Source of the DNA: Neobacillus sp. WH10
GTDB taxonomy: Bacteria > Bacillota > Bacilli > Bacillales > Cytobacillaceae
Assembly: GCF_030123405.1 (NCBI RefSeq)
Contig: NZ_CP126110.1
Span: 4,836,001 to 4,900,000 of the forward strand
Direction of reading: 5' to 3'
Length of the DNA: 64,000 bases
Position 1 is the stretch's first letter. Every line of letters starts with the position of its first letter. The translations under genes and the position numbers were made by a program. This document shows, in pieces, positions 16,166-24,157 of this stretch. The notes beneath the pieces are model-generated. The model made no database searches. It was not told the DNA's origin and saw only the letters and a program-made list of their open reading frames with translations.

Positions 16166-16729
16166 TTAAACGCGTTCTAGTTTTTTAAAGGGCATAGGCG
16201 GTAATTGGATCCGAATGGAATCACCAGGCCTTACCTCCCCACTTTCTAATACAATTCCCATGATTCCCGCTTTTCGGATTAGGTTCCCTTTCTCATCTCT
16301 ATCTAGAACAGCTTTCATAAGACCAGGCTTAAAATTATCTATTTGGGCACAGGGATTCCGTAATCCCGTTACTTTAATTCTTGCTTTTTCACCAATATAC
16401 AAGATGGCGTCAGTAGGCAGTTCTAATAGATTTACCCCGAAAGTTGTAATATTTTCACCCATTTGTCCTGGTTTTAGATCATAGCGGTCTCTTAACTCAT
16501 CGAATAATTCAGAATGAATGAGATGGACTTGTCGTAAATTAGGTTGATTCGGGTTCTGTGCCACTCTTGAGCGATGCTTAACAGCCGTACCGAAATGGGC
16601 ATCACCTTCAACCCCAAATCCTTCCACTAGCTTTATACATTTGTAATTTTCTTTACTAAATGTATGCTGATCACTTAAACTTACAGCTAAAACTTTTCCA
16701 CAAACCTCATCATCCTTACATTTACCCAT
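16166..16729 (-). CDS. MOSC-domain protein
   Basis: Protein of 187 aa with a MOSC (molybdenum cofactor sulfurase C-terminal) domain, related to YiiM/YuaD-type proteins. The motifs seen are GVEGDAHFG, QVHLIHSELFDEL, PGQMGENITTFGVNLLELP, and NPCAQIDNF with the conserved Cys expected to carry sulfur or contact the cofactor. GIMGIVLESGEVRPGDSI closes the domain. Such proteins act in molybdopterin sulfur transfer or N-hydroxylated compound reduction. No partner gene is adjacent. The start follows GAGGTGAAACAGG. Confidence 0.88.
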   Translation of the reverse strand: MGKCKDDEVCGKVLAVSLSDQHTFSKENYKCIKLVEGFGVEGDAHFGTAVKHRSRVAQNPNQPNLRQVHLIHSELFDELRDRYDLKPGQMGENITTFGVNLLELPTDAILYIGEKARIKVTGLRNPCAQIDNFKPGLMKAVLDRDEKGNLIRKAGIMGIVLESGEVRPGDSIRIQLPPMPFKKLERV

Positions 16730-16976
16730 CCTGTTTCACCTCAATGTTTGATTATGCCATTCCTTTATTCTAGGAAACTATGACACTCTCCTGCCCTTAG
16801 TTCCATATTTCTACAAAAACTCATTTTTTGAAAAATTGTCGGGCTAAACGCATGCAGCTCTTTTTTTAGAGAATATGTCTGCATCTATTGGGTGAGCGGG
16901 AATTGACACTCTAATTTTTCCATGATACACCTTTCTTTTTCCCTATGACATTCTTCCTATTTAATTCTGAAAATTC

Positions 16977-17014
16977 TTTACATAAAATCAATGAAAGATT
17001 AATAATCTTTCATT
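16977..17014 (+). promoter_or_regulatory. Promoter with 11-bp palindrome for the phosphodiesterase/phosphatase gene
   Basis: TTTACA (16977-16982), 17 nt and TAATAA (17000-17005) make a plausible promoter. The inverted repeat AATGAAAGATT (16990-17000), AAT, AATCTTTCATT (17004-17014) covers the spacer and -10. This is where a repressor would bind. No Pho box pair is apparent. The rest of the 361-nt gap (16730-16976) shows nothing I can name. Confidence 0.45.
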
Positions 17015-17090
17015 AATATGAATTTGACGTCGTTAATTGGAATATTGGCTCACAATTTGTCGATGTTACTAAATTTTTAGGGAGGTACAT

Positions 17091-20000
17091 ATGAGGAGAA
17101 ATTGGAAAAAAAGGATCTTACCGATCACCCTGTCATTTGCTTTAGCAAGCAGTATTATGTCTCCAAGTCTTACATCAGCTTTAGGTAATTTCGATCTAAA
17201 CTCACCTTTAATTCAAACACCCATCAATGAATTTCAAGCTAGTCTTGCCCTGGGTGTATTGGAAAAGCACTACAGCTTTGAAGGAAAAGACGGAAAAAAG
17301 ATTGAGAGTTTCGTAGTGGACGTTGATGTACATAATCCTAGTGTATCTATTGAAGCAGGTACACCTAATGACGGGACAGCATTTGGCCTGCAGCCCGTTA
17401 GGCAGCAAGCCAATGCAGCAAATGGCGACAAGCATCAAGTAGTGGCGGCAGTGAATGCCGATTTTTACAATATGGCCACAGGTGAACCTCTCGGCGTTGT
17501 TTACAAAGATGGGCAGGCAGTGAAAGCTCAGTATTCATCATCACAAAAATTCTTCGGAATCAAGAAATCCGGCGAAGCCGTCATTGGTGACGCAGCTGTA
17601 TATGAGGGTATGAAAGATCAATTGCAAGAAGCGCTAGGAGGTAATGCTATCCTCGTAAAAAATGGACAAATCTATCAAACTCCACAAACTGGAGCAGATA
17701 AAGAGCCCCGAACAGCAGTTGGGATTAAAGCAGACGGCGATGTATTTTTTGTCGTTGTGGATGGAAGACAAGAGCCTTATTCAAGCGGGATCTCCATGCC
17801 TGATTTAGCTCAATTAATGATAGATTTAGGGGCAGTCGATGCACTTAACCTTGACGGCGGCGGATCATCTACCTTTACAACCCGCGAACTAGGTGGCGAT
17901 AACCTTGAGGTAGACAATCAGCCTTCTGACCGTTCAGAAAGAAGTGTAGCCAACTCTTGGCTGATTGTCTCAAAAGAGCCATCCGATCATCTTTTTGATT
18001 CAGCACATATCGAACCATATGACCAATCCTTTACCCCAGGTTCAACGATTGTCTTCACTGCCAAGGGAAGAGACAAATCCATGGCTTCAGCTGCATTGCC
18101 AGCTTCCGGTCTAACTTGGGCATTATCAGATTCATCCTTCGGCACTATCGATGAGAATGGAAAGTTTTTATCAAATGGGAAAACAGGTCAGTTGGAAATC
18201 ATCTTGAACTATCAGGGAAATGAGGTCGGAAAAAGTATCATCAAAATTGCTCAGCCTGATGAGATGTTTTTTACTGGATCGGAGTTAACCGCAGCGAAAA
18301 ACAGTGAAATCAATTTAAACTTAATCACAAAATTTCAAAAGAGAAATGTACACTGGAACGCTCAAGATGTCGAGTTTGACCTCCCTGAAGGAATGGGAAC
18401 CATTGATGAATCTGGTGTGCTCCACACAGGAGACAAATCGGTTTCAGGGAATATTACAGCTCGCTTGAAGGGCACAAGTCTTACAGCACAAACCAAAGTT
18501 TCTGTTGGCAGGCTGCCTGAAGTTTTATTTGATTTTGAAGCAGGGCTTGAAGGATGGAAACCATCCGTTGTCGGCCGCGGTGAAAAAGCGTCACTAAGTT
18601 TGGCGGAATATCCGGCGCCAGTAAGATTTGGCAATCAATCCTTAAAACTGGATTTTGATTTTACTAATGCCCAAACCGGCACCACTCTAGGAGCCTATGC
18701 AGGGCCTGGATCGAACATCGCCATTCCGGAAAATCCCTCAAGCATTGGAATGTGGATCTACGCAACTCCGGAAGCACAAGGTTATTGGCTGAGAATGAAT
18801 ATTGTCGACGTTAACGGCAAAACTCAAACCATTAATCTTAATCAGGAAAAACCAGGGATTGATTGGACAGGCTGGAAATACATCGAGGCAGAAATACCAG
18901 CTTCCTTTACAGGTCCGTTCAAAATTTCGGGAACACAAGCAATAAGATTAATGTCCACGAAATCAGGAATCACCGGACCCATGACAAAAGGCACCATCTA
19001 TATTGATAATATTAGAGCCGTATATGGCGAAAAAGTGGATGACTTATATCCACCGGTGATTCAATCGATAAACGTGGAAGGGAAAGATTTCAAGACAAAT
19101 GCGGTCAATCTGAAAGCGAACGTGAGTGAACATGAAGACGATCCTTTTAAAACGGGAATTGATTGGGAAAAAATTAGAATTTTAGTAGATGGCAAAGACT
19201 ACTCCAAATCCGAAGGTCATTTTTCATACGACATGGATGGGTCCGTCTCATTAAGTGGATTTAAATGGGCGGATGGAACACATCAGGTAACCCTTATGGT
19301 CCCTGATAAATTCGGAAACCAAGCTATTAAATCGGTCTATTTTACAGTGAACACTGGTTCAGCAAAGATTGAAATAGTTAAAAAACAGGAGCAAGCCCTA
19401 CTGGGAGATGTAGTTGACCTAGTAGTGAAAGCTGCTAATCCATCTGAGATCTCAGGCTCTTCTATTAAACTGCAAATGGATAAAATCTTCCCAGTCGAAA
19501 ATGTTACTTTTTCTAATGGGTTTAACACCAGTACCTCAAGCTATGATGCAAGTACTGGAGTTCTAACATTGAATCTAGTGAATAACGGCGAAGCTCAGGC
19601 CGCCGCTGATGCTGCAACGATTCAGGTTCGAATCCCTGCATCGACAAAAGAAGGCAGCAAAGTGACTTATGAAATGTTAGAAGCTAGCTTAAGATACACG
19701 ATGCCAAAAGAAGAAAACTTCGTTTCAACGTATTCAATAAAGCCAGCCAGCTTAGAAGTAAAAGGTGCTTTTGAGCTAACGGTAGACCCTATCTTAATTG
19801 GAAAACGTGCTGTTATGACAGTAAAGAATACCAATAATGAATTAATGGGTGACGTGGAAATTTTCGCCGTCATAGATGACAGTAAAGAACCCGTTCTCCT
19901 AGGAAAAACAGATGAAAAAGGTACTCTTCGTGTGGATACTATCACAAATGAAGTGAAGAAAATCGATTTATATGCTGTCAAAGATGGGAAGTATTCATTT

Positions 20001-21203
20001 AAAGTGAACACGCAGTCTTATCCACCTCTAGCAGCTAAGACTGAAATAAAAAACATTATTTCTACTCCAACAGGAGACCCTTATAAAGAAAAAGGGTTCA
20101 CATGGATGTCGAGCCCTTTAGCTAAAGAAAAAACCGCGATTCAATTTGCACGAAAAAAGGATTTTGACAAAAAGGGTGAGCAGTCACTTGAAACCATCAC
20201 CGGATCATCCAGTAACCAAGTATTCTCCGGTGAGCAAGATCCTGTGAAAAATGGAATCGTCCGCGTAAATGAAGTAACATTAAAGAAATTGCAACAAGGT
20301 ACAACCTATGTTTACCGTGTAGGAGATGGAGAGAACTGGTCAGAGCTGCAAGAGTTTACCACATTGAGCAGAGAGCAAAGCTTTGAATTTGCCGTTTTGG
20401 GTGATACGCAATCGCCGTCTGATTTAAGTGACTTTACGAAAATACTTGGGGATCTCGATAAAAAAGACTTATCGTTCATGATCCATGTAGGCGATCTTAT
20501 CGATGAATCGTCAAAATTTAAACAATGGGATGACGTCTTAAAAGTCTTGAGCTCATACAGCAACATTCGTTCAACCGATCTTGTTTCAACGCTGGGAAAT
20601 CATGAATACATGGGAGATGCAAATGGTCAACTGGCAAAAGCCATCTTTAACTCCCCCGAAAATGGACCTGAAGAAGACAAAGGCGGGACATATTCGGTTG
20701 ATTACAATAACATGCACATTAGCGTATTAGGCTACACAGATAATACCGAGATACTGAACAAACAGTTGGAGTGGCTGAAACAGGATGTTAAAAATTCCGA
20801 CAAACCTTGGAAAATCCTTGTGACACACAAACCTCCTTATTACACAAATCCGTTTGGCGGGAATGAAATCATGAAACAAAAACTGCCGCCGGTCGTCGAT
20901 GAATTAGGGATAGATATCGTGTTCTCCGGGCATGATCATTCCTACGGCAGAACGAAAAAGCTAAAAGACGGGAAAGAAGATCCGAACGGAACGGTATATG
21001 TGGTCACCGGTACAACAGGTAAAAAACACTATGACGCTGTGGCAGATGAAAAATTTGATTTCGTCAACATGGAAAGCATCGCCGTTTCCTTACAAACCAA
21101 AGTGGACAAGGATCAAATCACCATCACCACGATCACATCTGATGGTAAAACCATAGATCAATTTACTGTTAAAAATGAAGATTATTATGAAGATCAAAAG
21201 TAG
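17091..21203 (+). CDS. Secreted phosphodiester glycosidase / purple acid phosphatase fusion
   Basis: Exported protein of 1370 aa. After a signal peptide (to about residue 30) comes a NAGPA-type phosphodiester glycosidase domain (VVAAVNADFYNMATGEPLG, and ALNLDGGGSSTF at about 255). Next are Ig-like linkers, a carbohydrate-binding-like domain starting FDFEAGLEGWKPS (about 480-640) and a cohesin-like domain (about 755-880). A fibronectin-type domain (about 980-1095) precedes a C-terminal metallophosphatase with GDTQ, HVGDLID, GNHEYMG, VTHKPPYY and FSGHDHSYGRT. There is no sortase or S-layer anchor. The first enzyme would free a sugar from a phosphodiester and the second the phosphate. A role in teichoic or sugar-phosphate scavenging is inference. 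Confidence 0.88.
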   Translation: MRRNWKKRILPITLSFALASSIMSPSLTSALGNFDLNSPLIQTPINEFQASLALGVLEKHYSFEGKDGKKIESFVVDVDVHNPSVSIEAGTPNDGTAFGLQPVRQQANAANGDKHQVVAAVNADFYNMATGEPLGVVYKDGQAVKAQYSSSQKFFGIKKSGEAVIGDAAVYEGMKDQLQEALGGNAILVKNGQIYQTPQTGADKEPRTAVGIKADGDVFFVVVDGRQEPYSSGISMPDLAQLMIDLGAVDALNLDGGGSSTFTTRELGGDNLEVDNQPSDRSERSVANSWLIVSKEPSDHLFDSAHIEPYDQSFTPGSTIVFTAKGRDKSMASAALPASGLTWALSDSSFGTIDENGKFLSNGKTGQLEIILNYQGNEVGKSIIKIAQPDEMFFTGSELTAAKNSEINLNLITKFQKRNVHWNAQDVEFDLPEGMGTIDESGVLHTGDKSVSGNITARLKGTSLTAQTKVSVGRLPEVLFDFEAGLEGWKPSVVGRGEKASLSLAEYPAPVRFGNQSLKLDFDFTNAQTGTTLGAYAGPGSNIAIPENPSSIGMWIYATPEAQGYWLRMNIVDVNGKTQTINLNQEKPGIDWTGWKYIEAEIPASFTGPFKISGTQAIRLMSTKSGITGPMTKGTIYIDNIRAVYGEKVDDLYPPVIQSINVEGKDFKTNAVNLKANVSEHEDDPFKTGIDWEKIRILVDGKDYSKSEGHFSYDMDGSVSLSGFKWADGTHQVTLMVPDKFGNQAIKSVYFTVNTGSAKIEIVKKQEQALLGDVVDLVVKAANPSEISGSSIKLQMDKIFPVENVTFSNGFNTSTSSYDASTGVLTLNLVNNGEAQAAADAATIQVRIPASTKEGSKVTYEMLEASLRYTMPKEENFVSTYSIKPASLEVKGAFELTVDPILIGKRAVMTVKNTNNELMGDVEIFAVIDDSKEPVLLGKTDEKGTLRVDTITNEVKKIDLYAVKDGKYSFKVNTQSYPPLAAKTEIKNIISTPTGDPYKEKGFTWMSSPLAKEKTAIQFARKKDFDKKGEQSLETITGSSSNQVFSGEQDPVKNGIVRVNEVTLKKLQQGTTYVYRVGDGENWSELQEFTTLSREQSFEFAVLGDTQSPSDLSDFTKILGDLDKKDLSFMIHVGDLIDESSKFKQWDDVLKVLSSYSNIRSTDLVSTLGNHEYMGDANGQLAKAIFNSPENGPEEDKGGTYSVDYNNMHISVLGYTDNTEILNKQLEWLKQDVKNSDKPWKILVTHKPPYYTNPFGGNEIMKQKLPPVVDELGIDIVFSGHDHSYGRTKKLKDGKEDPNGTVYVVTGTTGKKHYDAVADEKFDFVNMESIAVSLQTKVDKDQITITTITSDGKTIDQFTVKNEDYYEDQK

Positions 21204-21210
21204 AAAATAA

Positions 21211-21254
21211 AAAAGTGCCAGGTCCATCCGATGGGTGAGAACTGGCATTTTTTT
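21211..21254 (+). terminator. Terminator of the 1370-aa protein gene
   Basis: GTGCCAG and CTGGCA pair around a 20-nt loop, followed by TTTTTTT. The loop itself contains the CCATCCGATGG palindrome. Confidence 0.8.
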
Positions 21255-21289
21255 ATTGAATAGCCAAGTTAAATAAGTTTATTTGGGAA

Positions 21290-21334
21290 GTGACACATAC
21301 CGAAGTTTTATTCGACAACTTCGGTGTGTGTCAC
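21290..21334. repeat. 18-bp inverted repeat containing the kinase stop codon
   Basis: GTGACACATACCGAAGTT and AACTTCGGTGTGTGTCAC (one mismatch in 18) flank a 9-nt loop that holds the stop codon and last codons of the kinase gene. No U-tract follows on either strand, so it is not a standard terminator. The arms encode the tail THTEVVE. Confidence 0.8.
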
Positions 21335-22570
21335 GAACGGAAATCTAATGGTAAAAGTGGTTCCCTTTCCTATATGGCTTTCTACCGAAATTGACCCTTT
21401 CATTGCTTGAATTAGTTGAAACGAGATCGTAAGGCCAACACCTGTTCCTTTTTCTTTTGTCGTATAAAATGGCGTCCCTAATTTGTCAAGCTGGCTCCTA
21501 GTCATTCCTTTACCGTTGTCAGTGATTTTGATAATGATTTCGCCGTCCTTCTCAAATGTATCAACATGTAGATCACCGCCTGCCCCCATCGCTTCAATGC
21601 CATTTTTAATAATATTGACTAAAACCTGTTTAATTTCACTTTTATTTCCTTTTATATAAAGGGAATCTTGAATATTCATTCGGATGGAAATGTTTTGGAT
21701 ATTAGAATAAGAGGTCATGAGTGCCACTGTCTTCCTAACCTCGTCCGAAATATTGACGGTTGTCAAACCCTCTGTATTCGGTTTAGCTAAGGATAAGTAA
21801 TCATTAATAATCGATTGGGCATGATCTAGCTCCGCTAAAGCAATATCAATATAATGCTTCTGTGCACTTTTTAAATTTTCGTCATCATGAATTAACTGTA
21901 AAAAACCGCGGACAGATGTTAAGGGGTTTCTTACTTCATGAGCAACAGAAGCGGCAAGCTGACTAATAACATTTAATCGTTCATCTTTTTGCAATTTCTC
22001 ACGCATTTCTATTTGCTGATTAACATTTTCCATTATAAATACAACCATCATTAAGCAAATCCAGGTGATGAAATAAAAAGCAAACATGAAGGGAATTTGC
22101 TCTATTTGATTTTTTGTAAATAGAGTAAGGATCACGATAATCGTATTAACCCAAAACACCAAGCTAACAAACATCAGCTTATTTTTCTTTTTAAATGATT
22201 CATATTGATTGCGCATTAAAATGAAAACCGCACAAGTGAGGGAATAATTAACTAAAACGACATAAAAGCCATCCCCACCAATGAGATATCGGTACCCTAA
22301 CACAACCACTGCTGCTAATAACCCTGGCACGGTCCCCCCATACACGAAAGCAATAATAAAGGGCACAATTCTAAAATCATACACATACCCCTCGGAAAAC
22401 TTCACTGGTAGTGACATGGTAAGAACTAGGATGAAAATCAAAATGATGGAAAGTTTAGAATAAGGCTTTCTACGCTGGCTGTCTTTTTCATAAAAAAATA
22501 AATGGTAGACGGAGATAGGCAAGAGAACAGCGACTACCTGATATAAAACGACTTCAACATCTATACTCAT
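21308..22570 (-). CDS. KinB-like membrane sensor histidine kinase
   Basis: Sensor kinase of 420 aa. The first 190 residues hold six membrane segments resembling the 5TM-5TMR_LYT sensor of B. subtilis KinB. The HisKA domain reads QLAASVAHEVRNPLTSVRGFLQ with the phospho-His in AHEVRNP. The ATPase domain has NIIKNGIEAM, DNGKGM and GTGVGLTIS. No response regulator is adjacent. This is common for phosphorelay kinases that feed Spo0F, so a role in sporulation entry is the best inference. The C-terminal codons lie in an unusual hairpin (21290-21334). Confidence 0.9.
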   Translation of the reverse strand: MSIDVEVVLYQVVAVLLPISVYHLFFYEKDSQRRKPYSKLSIILIFILVLTMSLPVKFSEGYVYDFRIVPFIIAFVYGGTVPGLLAAVVVLGYRYLIGGDGFYVVLVNYSLTCAVFILMRNQYESFKKKNKLMFVSLVFWVNTIIVILTLFTKNQIEQIPFMFAFYFITWICLMMVVFIMENVNQQIEMREKLQKDERLNVISQLAASVAHEVRNPLTSVRGFLQLIHDDENLKSAQKHYIDIALAELDHAQSIINDYLSLAKPNTEGLTTVNISDEVRKTVALMTSYSNIQNISIRMNIQDSLYIKGNKSEIKQVLVNIIKNGIEAMGAGGDLHVDTFEKDGEIIIKITDNGKGMTRSQLDKLGTPFYTTKEKGTGVGLTISFQLIQAMKGSISVESHIGKGTTFTIRFPFVTHTEVVE

Positions 22571-22848
22571 AGAAAAACTCCTTGACTTTATTAATCAAGA
22601 CATAAACTAAACTGCAATATTTTCCTCCATATTGCCTATTAACATAGCAAGTGCGCTGTAAGAGGATGAAAAAATTACAGGAAATATATACTAATATCTT
22701 TTTATTATATAAATTTATATGAATTGTGTAAATTTTTACAAAAGGAAATATTAGCTACTGATTTAATGTTCTGTTATTCAAGATACAGAAAACAACATTA
22801 AACAGGGGCCGTCATTGACATAGAACTTTCGGTGGTCAAACTTGAACA
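22571..22848. other. Intergenic region upstream of the kinase gene
   Basis: Very AT-rich spacer holding the kinase ribosome site (AAGGAG) and probably its promoter, although no hexamer pair stands out. No open frame with a ribosome site was found. Confidence 0.4.
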
Positions 22849-22892
22849 AAAAAAAGAAGTAACTACCCTATTGCTGTAGAGGCTGTTACTTC
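22849..22892 (-). terminator. Terminator of the OsmC-family gene
   Basis: On the minus strand GAAGTAAC and GTTACTTC flank a 21-nt loop and are followed by TTTTTTTTG. It lies just after the stop codon at 22901. Confidence 0.85.
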
Positions 22893-22900
22893 GTTCAAAC

Positions 22901-23326
22901 TTATATATCTTGTTTTCCTTTAGTACCATTTATGGAGTAACTTACGGTTATTTCTGAATTTAAGGAATGGGCGACTGAACAATATTTATCTTTGGACAAT
23001 TGTATAGCTCGTATGACCTTGTCTTCTGGCAATTCACCTTCAAATACATAATGAATGGAAATAGTAGTGAATCTCTTGGGATGGTCTTCGGCACGTTCGC
23101 CTTTTATATCCATTTGGAAGACAGAAGGCTCTAGACGCATTTTATGCAATATCGAGATAATATCCATTCCTGTACAACCTGCAACAGCCTGAAGAAGCAG
23201 TTCAGTAGGTCTGGCGCCTGAGTTCCCTCCCCCGTCTTCTGGAGCTGCGTCCATTATAAGTTCATGCCCTGAGGGAGTAACACCTGAAAATGCCATTTTC
23301 TCTTTCCAGTTAATTGTAAACTCCAT
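22901..23326 (-). CDS. OsmC/Ohr-family protein
   Basis: OsmC-fold protein of 141 aa that probably acts as a thiol-dependent peroxidase or a related redox protein. It has the family arrangement: an N-terminal strand (MEFTINWKEKMAFSG), then GGGNSGARPTELLLQAVAGCTGMD with the first catalytic-type Cys in AGCTGMD, and a C-terminal Cys in SKDKYCSVAHSL. The pair fits the YhfA/SACOL1771-like branch. ATG 23326 has AAAGGGG 7 nt upstream; the longer frame to 23359 has no such site. It is monocistronic. Confidence 0.88.
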   Translation of the reverse strand: MEFTINWKEKMAFSGVTPSGHELIMDAAPEDGGGNSGARPTELLLQAVAGCTGMDIISILHKMRLEPSVFQMDIKGERAEDHPKRFTTISIHYVFEGELPEDKVIRAIQLSKDKYCSVAHSLNSEITVSYSINGTKGKQDI

Positions 23327-23387
23327 ATTCAAACCCCTTTCACACTTTATTCTAACCAATCAAGTCCTTTCTTATTTTTATTTCCAA

Positions 23388-23576
23388 TTACTTAGATGGT
23401 GCCTGGCACCTGGTACTAATCTTCTTCTCCTTGCGATTATTAATACCGTAATAGATAATTGGATTCAACAAGCTTAAAGCTATAACTGCTAAACACATTA
23501 TTGTACGAACTCCATCTCCGCCAAGGCCAATTTCATCAACTATAATGGAATCATCATGAGTTAAGTCCGCCCCCAT
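23388..23576 (-). CDS. Possible small membrane protein (doubtful)
   Basis: A 62-codon frame with one hydrophobic segment (IMCLAVIALSLLNPIIYYG) followed by a basic stretch (INNRKEKK). This is what a small membrane protein would look like. No ribosome site precedes the ATG at 23576. Its last codons run through the palindrome GGTGCCTGGCACC (23398-23410), which is a dispersed repeat. I rate it as possible only. Confidence 0.25.
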   Translation of the reverse strand: MGADLTHDDSIIVDEIGLGGDGVRTIMCLAVIALSLLNPIIYYGINNRKEKKISTRCQAPSK

Positions 23577-23585
23577 TAAAAATAC

Positions 23586-23675
23586 TTGAAATAGTAAACT
23601 ATTTATACTATGATTGATTTTAGTTTCTTATCTACATATTGTTTTATTTTTCAAAAGTACAACTATATATTGTAT
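23586..23675 (+). promoter_or_regulatory. RNR operon promoter with NrdR-like boxes
   Basis: TTGAAA (23586-23591), 17 nt and TATGAT (23609-23614) form a strong sigma-A promoter. Downstream at 23660-23675 CAACTATATATTGTAT matches the NrdR box ACACWATATATWGTGT perfectly in the central ten positions and at 13 of 16 overall. A weaker copy (CTATTTATAC core, 23599-23608) covers the promoter spacer. The two cores are 64 nt apart, longer than the usual three helical turns. Confidence 0.55.
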
Positions 23676-23679
23676 TTAC

Positions 23680-23880
23680 CTTAGGTAAAGATGCCGTGAT
23701 CGGCTTAATAGGGAATCTGGTGTGAATCCGGAACTGCCCCCGCAACTGTAAATGCTGACGAAATGAGCAAACCACTGTATGAGAACGTTTATGAAAATAG
23801 GCGCTTATATGGGAAGGGCTCAAAGTAGAATGACGCATAAGTCAGGAGACCTGTCTTTCTTAAGTAGTTTCACTTCTTCG
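23680..23880 (+). ncRNA. Cobalamin (B12) riboswitch aptamer
   Basis: The conserved cobalamin riboswitch segments are present in order: GGGAATCTGGTGTGAATCC, then ACTGCCCCCGCAACTGTAAA (23733-23752), and AAGTCAGGAGACCTG (23839-23853). A peripheral region of about 85 nt separates the last two. The leader continues to a terminator at 23954-23984 and then to the ribonucleotide reductase genes. Binding of adenosylcobalamin should favour termination. Boundaries are approximate by about 15 nt. Confidence 0.93.
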
Positions 23881-23953
23881 GGGATTGAGGAGATGAACGG
23901 TGGCAGCAAAGGGCTTGAAGTCTTATTTTTCCTTTTGTTAAGTGATCCGTTTC

Positions 23954-23984
23954 ATCCGCTCGGTTATCCCGTGCGGATTTTTTG
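23954..23984 (+). terminator. Riboswitch-controlled terminator
   Basis: ATCCGC (23954-23959) and GCGGAT (23973-23978) pair and are followed by TTTTTG. An upstream GATCCG (23944-23949) could compete for the same 3-prime arm, as expected for an expression-platform switch. From here to 24157 the leader shows no gene. Confidence 0.75.
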
Positions 23985-24157
23985 TTGTTTAGGGGGTTTA
24001 TAGTGACCTTAATCCAGAAGAAATCGAGTCGGGCACAATAAGGGCTAGATTGTGACCGTTTACTTGAAAAAAACCGACCTCTCGGGCACAAAAAGAGCCT
24101 CAGAGTGACATTAATCAAGGAACGAAAACAATATTTTTTTGCAGGAGGAATGAGAAC

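Noticed and set aside
16730..16976. Pho boxes upstream of the phosphatase fusion gene
   Set aside because: Only single TT-A-A-like hexamers were found, without the regular 11-nt spacing of PhoP sites.
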